Shown here one piece after another: positions 51,356 to 62,092 of a DNA stretch of 64,000 bases; the stretch's first letter is position 1, and every line of letters starts with the position of its first letter. Both the position numbers and the translations under genes were made by a program. The notes beneath the pieces are model-generated. The model had not been told where the DNA came from and searched no databases. It worked only from the letters and a program-made list of their open reading frames with translations. The stretch lies in NCBI RefSeq assembly GCF_937425535.1, contig NZ_OW485601.1, forward strand, positions 1,169,001 to 1,233,000. The letters run 5' to 3'. Source of the stretch: Rhodovastum atsumiense. GTDB taxonomy: Bacteria > Pseudomonadota > Alphaproteobacteria > Acetobacterales > Acetobacteraceae.

Positions 51356-52993
51356 ATGAACGACCTCGACACAGCCTTGCTGCGCCGTCGCGTCGACCAG
51401 CTGGTTCGTCCCTGGGAAGCACCGGGATCGCCGGGGGTCGCGGTCGGCGTGCTGTACGAAGGCGAACTGGCGGTGCATCGCTGCGCCGGGCTCGCCAGCC
51501 TGGAACTGGAGGTTCCGGTCGGCCCCGCGACAACGTTCCGCATCGCCTCGGTCAGCAAGCACTTCACCTGTGCCGCCGTGCTGATGCTGGCACAGGAAGG
51601 CCGGCTCGACATCGACCAGGAAGCGCGCCACTACCTGCCGGAACTGCCGGATTTCGCCGCGCGCATCACGCTCGCCCACCTGATGCACAATGTCAGCGGC
51701 ATCCGCGACATGCTGGAGATCATGCGCCAGGGCGGCACCGATCTCGACATGCCGGTCACGCCCGAGGAACTGCTGGCCGGCATCTGCCGCCAGCGCACGC
51801 TGAACTTCGCCCCCGGCAGCCGCTATCTCTACAGCAACACCGGCTTCCTCCTGCTCGGGATGATCGTCGAGCGGGTCGCCGGCGAAAGCCTGGGATCGTT
51901 CCTCGAACGCCGGATCTTCGCGCCACTCGGTATGAACCGCACGCGGCTGACGCCAAGCCTGCAGGATCCGGCGCCGGGCCTGGCCACCGGCTACCTGCCA
52001 CGCCAGGGCGGCGGCTTCGTGCGCGCGGCGCATGCCTTCCCGCTCGGCGGCGAAGGCGGGCTGGTATCCTGCGTCGAGGACCTGGCGCTGTGGGACCGCA
52101 ACTTCACCACCCATCGCGTCGGCGGCCCGGAGCTGGAGACCGCGCTGACGCGGCAGATCGAGTTCAGCGGCGGCGGCGTGAATCCCTATGCCCGCGGCCT
52201 GCTGGTGCGCCACCATCGCGGCGTGCGCACGGTCGGTCATGGCGGGCTGTGGCCGGGCTACCGCACCGAATATCTGCGCGCACCCGAGCGCGAGGTCACG
52301 GTGATCTGCGTGACCAACCAGGGGGCCTCGGATCCGTATCATCTCGCGCATGACGTGCTGGACGCGGTGCTCGACGGCATGCCCGAGGTGCATCCGGTGC
52401 ACGCCCTGCCGCCGCGCCCCGCGCTGGAAGAACTGGTCGGGCGCTGGGTCGACCGCGACAACGCCGCCACCGTCGATATCAGCCTCGACGCGGCGGGGCA
52501 CCCGATGGGCAGCACCCATGGCGTGCCGTTCCGCCTCCGCGCGACCGAGGATGGCCGGCTGGAAGCCAGCCGCGCCGCCCGCGACTTCACCTGCGCGCTG
52601 GCCGCCGACGGCGCGCTGGCGGTGGAACTGGATGCCGGGGTGCGTGCCACCTATTGCCGCGCCGTGCCGCCGCCCACGCTGCCGGAGGGGCTCGCCGGCA
52701 GCTACGCCAATGCCGAGATCGGCGCCACCTGGACCATCACCGAGACGGGCACCGGCACGGGCCGGAGCGCGGAGCTGCGGGTCAGCGGCCCGCTGGCCAG
52801 CCGCCGCGGTCCCTGGCTGGTGGAACCCGTCGATGGCGACATCATCCGCATCTGGATGCCCGGCCTGCTGTTCCGGATGTGGCTGGATGTGCGCGTGCTG
52901 CGCGCCGGCGGGCGGGTCAGCGGATTGTGCGTGGCCGGCAACCGTGCGCGACGGCTGTGCTATCCGCGGCAGGAGGATGGGGCGCGGGCCTGA
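51356..52993 (+). CDS. Serine hydrolase, D-aminopeptidase-like (beta-lactamase/PBP family S12)
   Basis: 545-residue protein with an N-terminal serine beta-lactamase/D-peptidase domain (to about 340) and a long C-terminal part of beta-strand character. Catalytic S65-x-x-K68 in RIASVSKHFT, second motif Y-S-N in RYLYSNTGFLLLG and third motif HGG in VGHGGLWPGYRTE. This set and total length match D-aminopeptidase (DAP) of Ochrobactrum, which has two C-terminal barrels. No signal peptide is seen, so it is probably cytoplasmic. Divergent from the liv operon, which could import its substrates or products (inference). Confidence 0.88.
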   Translation: MNDLDTALLRRRVDQLVRPWEAPGSPGVAVGVLYEGELAVHRCAGLASLELEVPVGPATTFRIASVSKHFTCAAVLMLAQEGRLDIDQEARHYLPELPDFAARITLAHLMHNVSGIRDMLEIMRQGGTDLDMPVTPEELLAGICRQRTLNFAPGSRYLYSNTGFLLLGMIVERVAGESLGSFLERRIFAPLGMNRTRLTPSLQDPAPGLATGYLPRQGGGFVRAAHAFPLGGEGGLVSCVEDLALWDRNFTTHRVGGPELETALTRQIEFSGGGVNPYARGLLVRHHRGVRTVGHGGLWPGYRTEYLRAPEREVTVICVTNQGASDPYHLAHDVLDAVLDGMPEVHPVHALPPRPALEELVGRWVDRDNAATVDISLDAAGHPMGSTHGVPFRLRATEDGRLEASRAARDFTCALAADGALAVELDAGVRATYCRAVPPPTLPEGLAGSYANAEIGATWTITETGTGTGRSAELRVSGPLASRRGPWLVEPVDGDIIRIWMPGLLFRMWLDVRVLRAGGRVSGLCVAGNRARRLCYPRQEDGARA

Positions 52994-53020
52994 TCGCGCC
53001 CCCCTGCCGATGCCGCCGGA

Positions 53021-53902
53021 TCAACCGAAGAAGCGTTCGAAGGCTGCCAGCACCGCTTCCGGCGCTTCCTCGGCGAGATAGTGGCCCGCGGGCACCGGCT
53101 CGCCGGCCACCGCGCCGGTGCCGTAGCCGCGCCAGATCGCCAGCGGATCGTACCACTGGCCGATTTTGCCGTGGTCGCCCCACAGCACCAGCAGCGGGCA
53201 GCGGATCCGGATGCCGGCGGTGCGGCTGGCGCGGTCGTGCTCGAGGTCGATCGTGGCGGCGGCCCGATAGTCCTCGCACATGCCGCGGATCATCGCGGGA
53301 TCGTGGATCGCCGCCATGTAGTCGGCCAGCGCCTCGGGGGCGAAGAAGCCGTCTTGCTTCGGTTCGCGGCTGGTATGATGGCGCCACCACAGTTCGGGGT
53401 CGCGGCTGATCAGATCCTCGGGGAAGGGAGCGGGCTGGGCGAGCCAGAACCAGTGATAGTAGCCCAGCGCGAAGTCCATGTTGGCGCGCTCGAAATGCTC
53501 GAGCGTCGGCACGATGTCGAGCACTGCCAGTTTCTCGACGCGATCGGCGTGGTCGAGCGCGAGCCGGTGCGCGACCCGGGCCCCGCGATCATGCCCGGCC
53601 AGCAGGAAACGGTCATGCCCGAGCGCCTGCATCAGCGCGACCATGTCCGCGGCCATGGCCCGCTTGGCGTAGGGCGCATGGTCAGGGGTCGCCGGCGGCC
53701 TGAAACTGCCGCCATAGCCACGCAGGTCCGGGCAGACCACGCTGAAGCGCCGCGCCAGCACCGGTGCCACCTTGTGCCACATGGCGTGGGTCTGCGGATT
53801 GCCGTGCAGCAGCAGCAGCGGCGGACCGGACCCGCCATGGCGCACCCGGATACGGCCGCCATCAACGGGACTCTCGGTCAGCGTGAACCCTTCGAAAAAC
53901 AT
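53021..53902 (-). CDS. Alpha/beta hydrolase, fluoroacetate dehalogenase-like
   Basis: 293 residues. The arrangement follows fluoroacetate dehalogenase (FAcD/DehH1): nucleophile D105 with R106 and R109 in GHDRGAR, D129 in LDIVPT, halide-site H150-W151 in YYHWFWLAQP, a Tyr near 212 and catalytic H274 in AGHYLAEEAPE. The HGNPQT oxyanion loop is at 33-38. Spacing between D105, D129 and H150/W151 equals that of the characterised enzyme (110/134/155-156). Haloacetate dehalogenation is strongly suggested but untested. Confidence 0.88.
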   Translation of the reverse strand: MFFEGFTLTESPVDGGRIRVRHGGSGPPLLLLHGNPQTHAMWHKVAPVLARRFSVVCPDLRGYGGSFRPPATPDHAPYAKRAMAADMVALMQALGHDRFLLAGHDRGARVAHRLALDHADRVEKLAVLDIVPTLEHFERANMDFALGYYHWFWLAQPAPFPEDLISRDPELWWRHHTSREPKQDGFFAPEALADYMAAIHDPAMIRGMCEDYRAAATIDLEHDRASRTAGIRIRCPLLVLWGDHGKIGQWYDPLAIWRGYGTGAVAGEPVPAGHYLAEEAPEAVLAAFERFFG

Positions 53903-54123
53903 TCGTCCTCCCCGGTCGTGCGAACATAGGCCAGGACGTCACGTCACTGCGGGCCTCGGCGGCATGGCCAGGATGACGCAGGCCCTCCGGCGCCGTTGCA
54001 CCGACCGGACATTCAATCCGGAAGGACGACGGCCACACCAACCATGCACGCAGAGATCATGGCGCGTGACAAGCGTTACCTGATCGCCCTTCGCGATAGT
54101 CCCGCACCGGACCGGGAAGCCGG

Positions 54124-54909
54124 CTATCCTTGCGTGCTGGCCGTGGGACCCACGTGCAGAAACGCCTCCATCACGGCCGCGAACCCGGTCGGATTGTCCG
54201 CATGGACCCAGTGCCCCGCCGCCTTGACGGCCAGGAAGCGGGCAGCCGGGAACAGCGCGCGGATCGCCGGGCGGTGCTCCGGGCGGATGTAGTCGGAACG
54301 CGCGCCCGAGACGAACAGGGCCGGCCCCGGATAGGACAAGCCCTCGGCGGGCGGCCAGTCCTCGATCCCGGACAGGGCAACGGTGATCGCGGCGAGGTCG
54401 ATGCGCCAAGCGGGGGTCACACCGAAGCGCAGGTTCTGCAGCAGGAAGGCGCGCACGCCCGGTGCCTCCACCACGGCGGCGAGCGCCGCGTCGGCCTCGG
54501 CACGGCTCAGGCCCGGACGCAACGGAATCGCCGCCATCGCCTCGGCATAGGAACGGAAGGCCGGCGGATAGCGCACCGGCGCGATGTCGGAGACCAGCAG
54601 GCGCGAAATCGCCTCCGGCGCCTGCAGCGCCGTCCGCATCGCCACCTTGCCGCCCATGGAATGCCCGGCCAGGGTGCAGGGCAACGCGTCGCGCGCCCGC
54701 AGCGTCTCCAGCACGTCGGCCGCCATCTCGGCATAGGACATGCCGGGCGCATGCGGGCTGGCACCATGGTTGCGCAGGTCGAGCGCGATCACCCGCGCCT
54801 TCGCCGCCAGCAGGCGCTGCACCGTGCCAAAATTCGCGGCCTGCCCGAACAGGCCGTGCAGCAGCACCAGCGGCGGTCCCTCGCCGGACTCGGCGGCGTG
54901 CAGGATCAT
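54124..54909 (-). CDS. Alpha/beta hydrolase (YbfF-like esterase)
   Basis: 261-residue alpha/beta hydrolase. Oxyanion loop [23 protein letters not shown] after strand beta4, nucleophile elbow [12 protein letters not shown] (Ser), acid in SGARSDYI and catalytic His in [11 protein letters not shown]. This pattern (HG.FG..., DxRNHG, GHSMGGK) is that of the YbfF acyl-CoA esterase group. Overlaps the quinone reductase gene by ATGA. Confidence 0.9.
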   Translation of the reverse strand: MILHAAESGEGPPLVLLHGLFGQAANFGTVQRLLAAKARVIALDLRNHGASPHAPGMSYAEMAADVLETLRARDALPCTLAGHSMGGKVAMRTALQAPEAISRLLVSDIAPVRYPPAFRSYAEAMAAIPLRPGLSRAEADAALAAVVEAPGVRAFLLQNLRFGVTPAWRIDLAAITVALSGIEDWPPAEGLSYPGPALFVSGARSDYIRPEHRPAIRALFPAARFLAVKAAGHWVHADNPTGFAAVMEAFLHVGPTASTQG

Positions 54910-55907
54910 GCGGCGACGGTCAGCATGATCTTGCCGATATGGGCACTGCTCTCCATCAGCGCATGCGCCGCCGCCGCCTCGGCCAGCGGGAAGACCTGGT
55001 GGATCACCGGGCCGCATTGCCCGGCTTCCAGCAGCGGCCAGACGCGTTCGCGCAGTGCCGCCGCGATCGCCCCCTTCTGCGCGGTGCTGCGCGGGCGCAT
55101 GGTCGATCCGGTCACGGTCAGCCGCCGCGTCATGATCGGCATCAGGTCCAGCGCCTCAAGCTTCGAGCCGCCGAGGAAGGCGATGATCACCAGCCGCCCG
55201 TCGGTGGCGAGGCAGCGCAGGTTGCGCGGGAAATAGCTGGCACCGACCATGTCGAGCACCACGTCCACGCCCCGCCTGTCGGTCAGGCGCTGGATCTCCG
55301 CCAGGAAGTCGGCGCTGCGGTAATTGATGCCGACGGCACCGAGCCGCTCGCAGGCGGCGACCTTCTCGTCCGAGCCGGCAGTGGCATAGACGGTAGCGCC
55401 GAAGGCGCGGGCGAGCTGGATCGCGGTCACGCCGATGCCCGAGGTGCCGCCATGCACCAGCAGCGATTCCCCGGGCGCCAGCCGGCCCAGCATGAACACG
55501 TTGGCCCAGACGGTGAAATAGGTTTCCGGCAGGGCGGCGGCGCGCAGCGCGTCGAACCCGGCGGGCCAGGGCAGCGTCTGCGCGGCCGGCGCCGTGCAGT
55601 ACTCGGCATAGCCGCCGCCATTGGCAAGCGCGCAGACCCGGTCGCCCGGGCGGTACTGCGTCACTTCGGCACCGGTGGCGACCACCTCGCCGGCGATCTC
55701 CAGGCCGAGGATCGGGCTCGCGCCGGGGGGCGGCGGATAGGCGCCGCGGCGTTGCTGCACGTCGGGACGGTTGACGCCGGCCGCCATCACCCGGATCAGC
55801 ACCTCGTCGGCCCTGGGCTGCGGCACCGGGCCGGTGGCCGGGCGCAGCACCTCCGGTCCGCCCGATCCGGCGGCCTCGATGAAGGTCATGGTGGCAGGGA
55901 CAGGCAT
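54906..55907 (-). CDS. Zinc-free MDR quinone oxidoreductase (PIG3-like)
   Basis: 333-residue NAD(P)H:quinone oxidoreductase of the medium-chain dehydrogenase superfamily. Seen: [45 protein letters not shown], the Rossmann motif [21 protein letters not shown] and [13 protein letters not shown]. The MPPPxGxS-like block is that of the PIG3 group; zinc-ligand cysteines are absent. Start MPVPATMTF chosen; 19 further codons upstream lack conservation. Confidence 0.92.
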   Translation of the reverse strand: MPVPATMTFIEAAGSGGPEVLRPATGPVPQPRADEVLIRVMAAGVNRPDVQQRRGAYPPPPGASPILGLEIAGEVVATGAEVTQYRPGDRVCALANGGGYAEYCTAPAAQTLPWPAGFDALRAAALPETYFTVWANVFMLGRLAPGESLLVHGGTSGIGVTAIQLARAFGATVYATAGSDEKVAACERLGAVGINYRSADFLAEIQRLTDRRGVDVVLDMVGASYFPRNLRCLATDGRLVIIAFLGGSKLEALDLMPIMTRRLTVTGSTMRPRSTAQKGAIAAALRERVWPLLEAGQCGPVIHQVFPLAEAAAAHALMESSAHIGKIMLTVAA

Positions 55908-55988
55908 GCGGACGCCTCCATCAGCGATGCGGCCGAAGCTTCGCCGCCGGGGCGCCCCCGTCAAGGCATGTGCGTCAAGGCGTGTGCG

Positions 55989-56903
55989 TCAAGGCATGGA
56001 GGGACAGGCCACCGCGACGGCGACATCCGGCAGCGGCGCGGCCAGCACGGCCCGGTCGCGGCCGTCATGCTTGGCCTGGTAGAGCGCCCGGTCGGCCGCA
56101 CCGAGCGCCCCGACCAGCGCCATCTCAGGCGCGGCGGCCACGTCCACCCCGGCGATGCCCGCGCTGGCGGTAATCACGCCTCCCACACCGGCAGGATGCG
56201 CCACCTCGGCCCGTACACGCTCGCGCAGCCGTTCGACGATGGCCGCCGCCTGGGCCGCATCGCTGCCCGCGAGCAGCAGCGCGAATTCCTCGCCGCCGGT
56301 GCGCGCCAGCAGATCGCCCGCGCGCAGCCCGCTCGCGAGCACGGCGGCGAAGCGGCACAGCACCCGGTCGCCCGCGTCATGGCCATGCCGGTCATTGATC
56401 GCCTTGAAGCGATCGAGGTCGAACGTCACCACCGTGGCGGCACCGCCCAGGCGACGCTGCCGGATCAGCTCGACCACGCTGCGCGTCATCAGGCCACGGC
56501 GATTGAGCACGCCCGTGAGCGGATCCGTCATCGCCAGTTCCGCCAGTTCCGCCTCGGCCCGGTCGCGGGCGCGCCAGGCGCGTACCAGCAGGAAGCCCCA
56601 GAACGGCAGCAGGAAGTCGAAGCAGGACAGCCACATCCAACTGTTCAGGGCGACCGGCGTGGACGGCAGCAACCGCACCGTGTCGAGTGCGTCATGGATC
56701 GACATGCCGGCGGCGATCCCGAGGATCGTGCTGCCGGACAAAGCCACCCCGACCGGCCGACCCTGCCGCCGTATCCGCAGCACATAGGCCAGCGTGGTGC
56801 CGGCCGCCAGCACCGCCAGGGCCGCCACCACGAAGCGCGTCGCCAGATAGGCAAGATCCTCGTCGAGCATGCCGACCTCAATCAGTTGCATGACAAATTG
56901 CAA
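55989..56903 (-). CDS. Membrane-associated diguanylate cyclase (GGDEF)
   Basis: 304 residues. N-terminal membrane part with three or four hydrophobic segments (to about 115), then a GGDEF domain beginning DPLTGVLNRRGLM, with FDLDRFKAINDRHGHDAGDRVL and active-site GGEEF in ARTGGEEFALLLAG. An RxxD product-inhibition site (RAGD) lies exactly five residues before GGEEF. So active c-di-GMP synthesis with feedback control is expected; the ligand of the membrane sensor is unknown. Confidence 0.94.
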   Translation of the reverse strand: MQFVMQLIEVGMLDEDLAYLATRFVVAALAVLAAGTTLAYVLRIRRQGRPVGVALSGSTILGIAAGMSIHDALDTVRLLPSTPVALNSWMWLSCFDFLLPFWGFLLVRAWRARDRAEAELAELAMTDPLTGVLNRRGLMTRSVVELIRQRRLGGAATVVTFDLDRFKAINDRHGHDAGDRVLCRFAAVLASGLRAGDLLARTGGEEFALLLAGSDAAQAAAIVERLRERVRAEVAHPAGVGGVITASAGIAGVDVAAAPEMALVGALGAADRALYQAKHDGRDRAVLAAPLPDVAVAVACPSMP

Positions 56904-57014
56904 TCATCGGACTGCAACCGCAACGAGCTTGTGCGGGGGGTCCCGCCACCTTCATGCGTCATCCGGCCTCCGCCCGATATGGCGGCGCGGGGCCGGCTCG
57001 GCTTAGATCGCCGG

Positions 57015-58447
57015 ATGCGTTCGCTGCGCTCCCGCCTCGCCTTGCTCTGGGCCCTGTCGCTCGCCGCCTCGCTGGCGGTCGGCGCCATGCTGGTCTCGCT
57101 GTACCGCGCCTCGGCGATGGCCCAGGCGGCGCGGGCCGAGGCGGTGGCGACGCGGATCTGCGACGTGATCGACGACCGCTGGGGTTTCTACGCCGCGGGC
57201 TGGGCCGGACCGGCGCCTCCGGAAGGGGATGCCTCGTTCCGGCACGATCTCTCCGCCCTGCTCGCCGGGGCGGTGCCGCTCAGCCCGGCGCTCGAGGCCG
57301 GCATCTGGCGGGAGGGCGAAGGCATGCTGGCGCGCCGTGGCACGGCCCTGGGCCCGCCGGATGCCGCGGTGCTCGCCACGGTCGGTGAAGCCGTGAGCGA
57401 GGAGCGTCAGGCCCTGCGCCGGCAGGACAGCCTGCTCGGCCCGGTCGGGATCGCGGCCTGCCCGCTGGCCGGGCCGGTGGCGAACCTGGTGGCCTATGTC
57501 GCCGTCACGGTGCCGGAGGCCGAAGGGCCGCGGGTGCTGCAGGCGGGGCTGGCGGTCCTGCTCGCGCTGATGCTGGCGATGGCGGCGCTGATCACCTGGC
57601 TGCAACGGACCTGGGCGCGGCATGTGCGCGGCATCGCGGCGGCGCTGGCCGCGCCGGAAAGCGGCGAGCTGCCGCGGCTCGCCCCCACCGGCGAACGCGA
57701 GCTGGACCGCATCGTCGCCGCCCTCGATCTCGCCCGGACGCGGCTGGCCGAGGCGCGGCAGCGCTCGGAGGAACTGGCGGCGCGGGTGGCGTTGTCGGAG
57801 CGGCTGGCGGCGCTGGGACGCGTGGCGGCGGGGGTGGCACACGAGATCCGCAACCCGATCGCGGCGATGCGGCTGAAGGCGGAGAACGCGCTGGCGGGCG
57901 ACGAGGCGCGCCGACGGGCGGCGCTGGAGGCGATCCTGGCGCAGATCGCCCGGCTCGACCGGCTGATCGGGGAATTGCTGGCCATGACGCAGCGGCGCAC
58001 GCCAGCGCCGGAAGCAGTGGACCTGCCCGGGTTCCTGGCGGCCTGCGCGGCCGATCACCCGCGGGTGGCGGCGATGGCGCCGGCCGGGACACGGGCGGTG
58101 CTCGACCCGGCGCTGACGCGGCGGGCGCTCGATTCGCTGCTGGCGAATGCGCGGCAGCTTTCGCCCGCGGGGGCCACGGTGCGGTTGCACGGGGAGGTGA
58201 GCGGAAGGATGACGCGGATCACGGTTGCCGATGACGGACCGGGCGTGCCGGCGGCGCTGCGGGCCACCCTGTTCGAACCCTTCGTCACCGGGCGCGCCGA
58301 CGGCACCGGGCTCGGGCTCGCGATCGCCCGCGAGCTGGCCGAGGCGCAAGGTGGCACGCTGCTCCTGGCCGATCCGGGCGGCGAGGGGCGCGGCGCCACC
58401 TTCCTGCTGGAACTGCCCGCCCCGGAACCGCACACCCTGGAACCGTC

Positions 58448-58463
<16 letters not shown>
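57015..58463 (+). CDS. Sensor histidine kinase paired with the sigma-54 activator
   Basis: 482-residue membrane histidine kinase. Two membrane segments (LALLWALSLAASLAVGAMLVSL; VLQAGLAVLLALMLAMAALITWL) bracket a periplasmic domain of about 135 residues. Then a linker/HAMP-like region, HisKA with H-box GVAHEIRNPIAAM, and HATPase with N-box DSLLANARQLSP, DDGPGVP and GTGLGLAIARELAEAQGG. NtrB/ZraS-like order. It overlaps the response regulator by 16 bases. The start MRSLRSRL fits the first helix; a very long upstream frame in this phase is spurious. Confidence 0.94.
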
Positions 58464-59827
<1,364 letters not shown>

Positions 59828-59844
59828 ATCAATATATTATGCGT

Positions 59845-59859
59845 TGGCACGCGGGTTGC
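59845..59859 (+). promoter_or_regulatory. Sigma-54 (-24/-12) promoter
   Basis: TGGCAC-GCGGG-TTGC, with GG and GC separated by exactly ten bases, as in the sigma-54 consensus TGGCACN5TTGC. Transcription would begin near 59871, about 33 bases before the ATG at 59904. It is preceded by an AT-rich stretch suited to DNA bending. The adjacent activator has the GAFTGA loop needed for sigma-54. Confidence 0.85.
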
Positions 59860-59903
59860 GGTGAGGCATGCAACGGGCCATCCTGGCCCCGACGGAGAAG
59901 ACG

Positions 59904-60623
59904 ATGCCGAAGCTGAGAACAACGTTGCTCGCGGCCAGCCTGCTGATCGCCGCCACCAGCGCGGGGGCCTGGGCACAGCGAGGGCCAGTGTACGATCCGG
60001 CGCAATTGCCCGCGGTGAAAGGCAAGGTGGCGCAGTATCTGCTCGGGCCGCGCGGCGACGTGAACGGGTTCCTGCTGGCCGACGGCACCGAAGTGCATGT
60101 AGCGCCCCGCCTCTCCGACGCGCTGGTGTTCACGGTCAAGCCCGGCGATGCGGTGACCATCCACGGCCTGAAGGCCAAGGCCGTGCCGATGATCATGGCC
60201 GGCTCGGTCACGAACGACGCGACCGGCACCACGGTCGAGGGCTGGCGTAGCCCGCACGGCACCACCCCCATCGAGGTGGAAGGCCAGGTGAAGGCGCAGT
60301 TGCACACGCCGCGCGGCGACGTGGACGGCGTGCTGCTCGAGAACGGCGCGATCGTGCGCCTGCCGCCGCCGGAAGCGCAGCGCCTGACGGCATTGCTGGA
60401 GCCGGGCAAGACGCTGTTCGCCCGCGGCGTCGGCGGCACCACCCCGCTCGGGACGGTGGTCTCCGCCCAGGCGATCGGCGCGGACAAGGAGCATACCCAG
60501 CCGGTCGCCGGGCCGCGTCCCGGTCCCGGCCCGCATGACCGCCCGCATGGCCCGATGATGGGCGGACCTGGCGGCCCGGGGCCGATGGGCCCGGCCGATG
60601 CGCCGCCCCCGCCGCGGCCGTGA
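59904..60623 (+). CDS. Exported duplicated-domain protein under sigma-54 control, unknown
   Basis: 239 residues. Signal peptide MPKLRTTLLAASLLIAATSA then GAWAQ suggests export to the periplasm. The mature part has two related units: KVAQYLLGPRGDVNGFLLADG (residues about 43-63) and QVKAQLHTPRGDVDGVLLENG (about 127-147), both ending in a GD/GK turn (VKPGDAVTIHG; LEPGKTLFARG), resembling small OB- or barrel-like repeats. The tail is rich in Pro, Gly, His and Met (HDRPHGPMMGGPGG), perhaps metal-binding. ATG 59904 is chosen since ATG 59868 would lie before the predicted +1. No family recognised. Confidence 0.8.
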   Translation: MPKLRTTLLAASLLIAATSAGAWAQRGPVYDPAQLPAVKGKVAQYLLGPRGDVNGFLLADGTEVHVAPRLSDALVFTVKPGDAVTIHGLKAKAVPMIMAGSVTNDATGTTVEGWRSPHGTTPIEVEGQVKAQLHTPRGDVDGVLLENGAIVRLPPPEAQRLTALLEPGKTLFARGVGGTTPLGTVVSAQAIGADKEHTQPVAGPRPGPGPHDRPHGPMMGGPGGPGPMGPADAPPPPRP

Positions 60624-60657
60624 GCCTCTGACCGCGGCACGCCGGATCGGCCCCCCT

Positions 60658-60745
60658 CCGTCCGGAGCGTTCTGACCGCACACGGTCAGTCGGGAAACGT
60701 TCCGGAACGGCAGGCGCCCTGGGGAATCCTGCCCCCCAGGGCGCC
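60658..60745. terminator. Hairpin cluster between convergent genes
   Basis: In 90 bases: CCGTCCGGA (third copy of the activator-site core), hairpin CTGACCG/CGGTCAG with loop CACA (60672-60689), the perfect palindrome CGTTCCGGAACG (60698-60709) and a 12-base-pair stem GGCGCCCTGGGG/CCCCAGGGCGCC (60713-60745). No T-runs follow, so termination may be weak or Rho-assisted. It separates the exported-protein gene from the convergent YeeE gene. Confidence 0.6.
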
Positions 60746-60751
60746 CCTGCC

Positions 60752-61966
60752 TCAGCAGGCGGCGTTGCGGCGTGGCGGGTCCATGCCGAAGACCGGCCGC
60801 AGACGGATCCCCACCGCGCTGCCCGCGATCGCCAGGGCGATCCACAGCCAGCCATGCAGGCTGCCGGAAGCAATGCCGCTGAAGAAGGCGCCGATGTTGC
60901 AGCCATAGGCGAGCCGCGCGCCGTACCCCATCAGCAGCCCGCCGATCACCGAGGCCAGCAGGTGGCGGGCGGGAATGCGCAGGCTCGGCGCGAACCGGCC
61001 GGCCAGGCCCGCCGCGAGCAGCGCCCCCAGCATGATGCCGAAATCCATCACCGACGTGACGTCCGCCAGCACCGGGCGCGACAACGCCCGCTGATAGGCC
61101 GGCTCGGCCCAGGATCCCCAGTGCGACACGTCGAGACCGAGCGGTGCCAGCAGCTTCGCCCCCCAGATGCCGAAGGCCGAGGTAATGCCCCAGGGCTTGC
61201 CGGCAACAGCCAGGGTGGCGAAGTTCAGCAGCGCCAGCGCGATGCCACCGAGCAGGATCGGCCAGGGCCCGACCAGGAAGCGGCGCGCCGACATGGTCCC
61301 GCCGATCGGTGCGACGGTTCCATGGCGGCGATATTCCGCAGCCTGCACCAGCAGGAACAGGGCGGCGAACACGGCGAGATTGACGGCCAGCGCCACCGGC
61401 CAGCCGAACGCGCTCACCAGGGAAACCGCCGGCAATCCGGGCAAAGCCTGCCACCAGCCGATATGCGCGACGCCGACCACCGAGCCCAGGATGAAGAAGG
61501 CGAGCGTGACCACCATGCGCAGGTTGCCGCCCCCCACCGTGAACAGGGTCCCGGACGCACAGCCCGCACCGAGTTGCATGCCCACGCCGAACAGGAAGGC
61601 GCCGATCACGACCGAGGGGCCGAGCGGCGCCACGTTGCCGATGACGGGCTGACCGAACAGGCTGCCCTGCGCGAGCACGGGGAAGAACAGCAGCGTCGCC
61701 AGCGCCAGCATGACGAACTGCGCGCGCAATCCGGCGCTGCGACGCTCGGCGAGAAAGCCGCGATAGGCCGAGGTGAAGCCGAACGAGGCATGGTACAGCG
61801 CCATGCCGAGCAGGCCACCGATCAGCAGCAAGGCGACCATGCGCGGCGTCGCGACCTGGGCGATGGCCAGGGACAGGGCGGCGAAGCCGAGGACCGCCGC
61901 CGCGGCGACGAGTGGCTGGGCCGAGGGGATCGCGAGGATCCGGGAGGGAAAGACACTGCCTGACAT
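60752..61966 (-). CDS. YeeE/YedE family (thiosulfate/sulfur-compound) transporter
   Basis: 404-residue polytopic membrane protein of the YeeE/YedE (TsuA-like) family, which imports thiosulfate or related sulfur species. Both halves have a conserved Cys loop: QLGAGCASGTLFTVGGGN and GARLAYGCNIGAFFSGIAS split in halves, the Cys relay of this family. The ATG at 61966 has GGAG ten bases upstream and is preferred to GTG 61993. It converges on the sigma-54-controlled gene. Confidence 0.92.
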   Translation of the reverse strand: MSGSVFPSRILAIPSAQPLVAAAAVLGFAALSLAIAQVATPRMVALLLIGGLLGMALYHASFGFTSAYRGFLAERRSAGLRAQFVMLALATLLFFPVLAQGSLFGQPVIGNVAPLGPSVVIGAFLFGVGMQLGAGCASGTLFTVGGGNLRMVVTLAFFILGSVVGVAHIGWWQALPGLPAVSLVSAFGWPVALAVNLAVFAALFLLVQAAEYRRHGTVAPIGGTMSARRFLVGPWPILLGGIALALLNFATLAVAGKPWGITSAFGIWGAKLLAPLGLDVSHWGSWAEPAYQRALSRPVLADVTSVMDFGIMLGALLAAGLAGRFAPSLRIPARHLLASVIGGLLMGYGARLAYGCNIGAFFSGIASGSLHGWLWIALAIAGSAVGIRLRPVFGMDPPRRNAAC

Positions 61967-62060
61967 GCGCTGCTCCGTGTTCGAGAGCGGCACATGAGGC
62001 CGGCCGGGAATTAATTCAACGAATTGGCTATGTAATACAATTTTTGTGCGTGGAATTCCT

Positions 62061-62081
62061 GCCCGGCGGAATCCGCCGGGC
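62061..62081 (-). terminator. Hairpin after the YciI gene
   Basis: GCCCGGCGG-AAT-CCGCCGGGC, a perfect 9-base-pair stem with a 3-base loop, 11 bases after the YciI stop on the minus strand. No immediate T-run; a short T-run occurs about 15 bases further on. Probable terminator of the YciI transcript. The AT-rich bases 62010-62050 probably hold the YeeE promoter. Confidence 0.55.
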
Positions 62082-62092
62082 TGTCCGCCCCC

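Noticed and set aside
54462-57014. A very long plus-strand open frame in phase with the histidine kinase
   Set aside because: It runs antisense to three well-supported genes and its translation is low-complexity Arg/Pro/Ala/His, typical of GC-rich shadow frames. The kinase starts at 57015.
59868-59903. Upstream ATG at 59868 as start of the exported protein
   Set aside because: It lies at or before the transcription start expected from the sigma-54 promoter and would mask the signal peptide; ATG 59904 has GGAGAAG upstream and a proper signal sequence.
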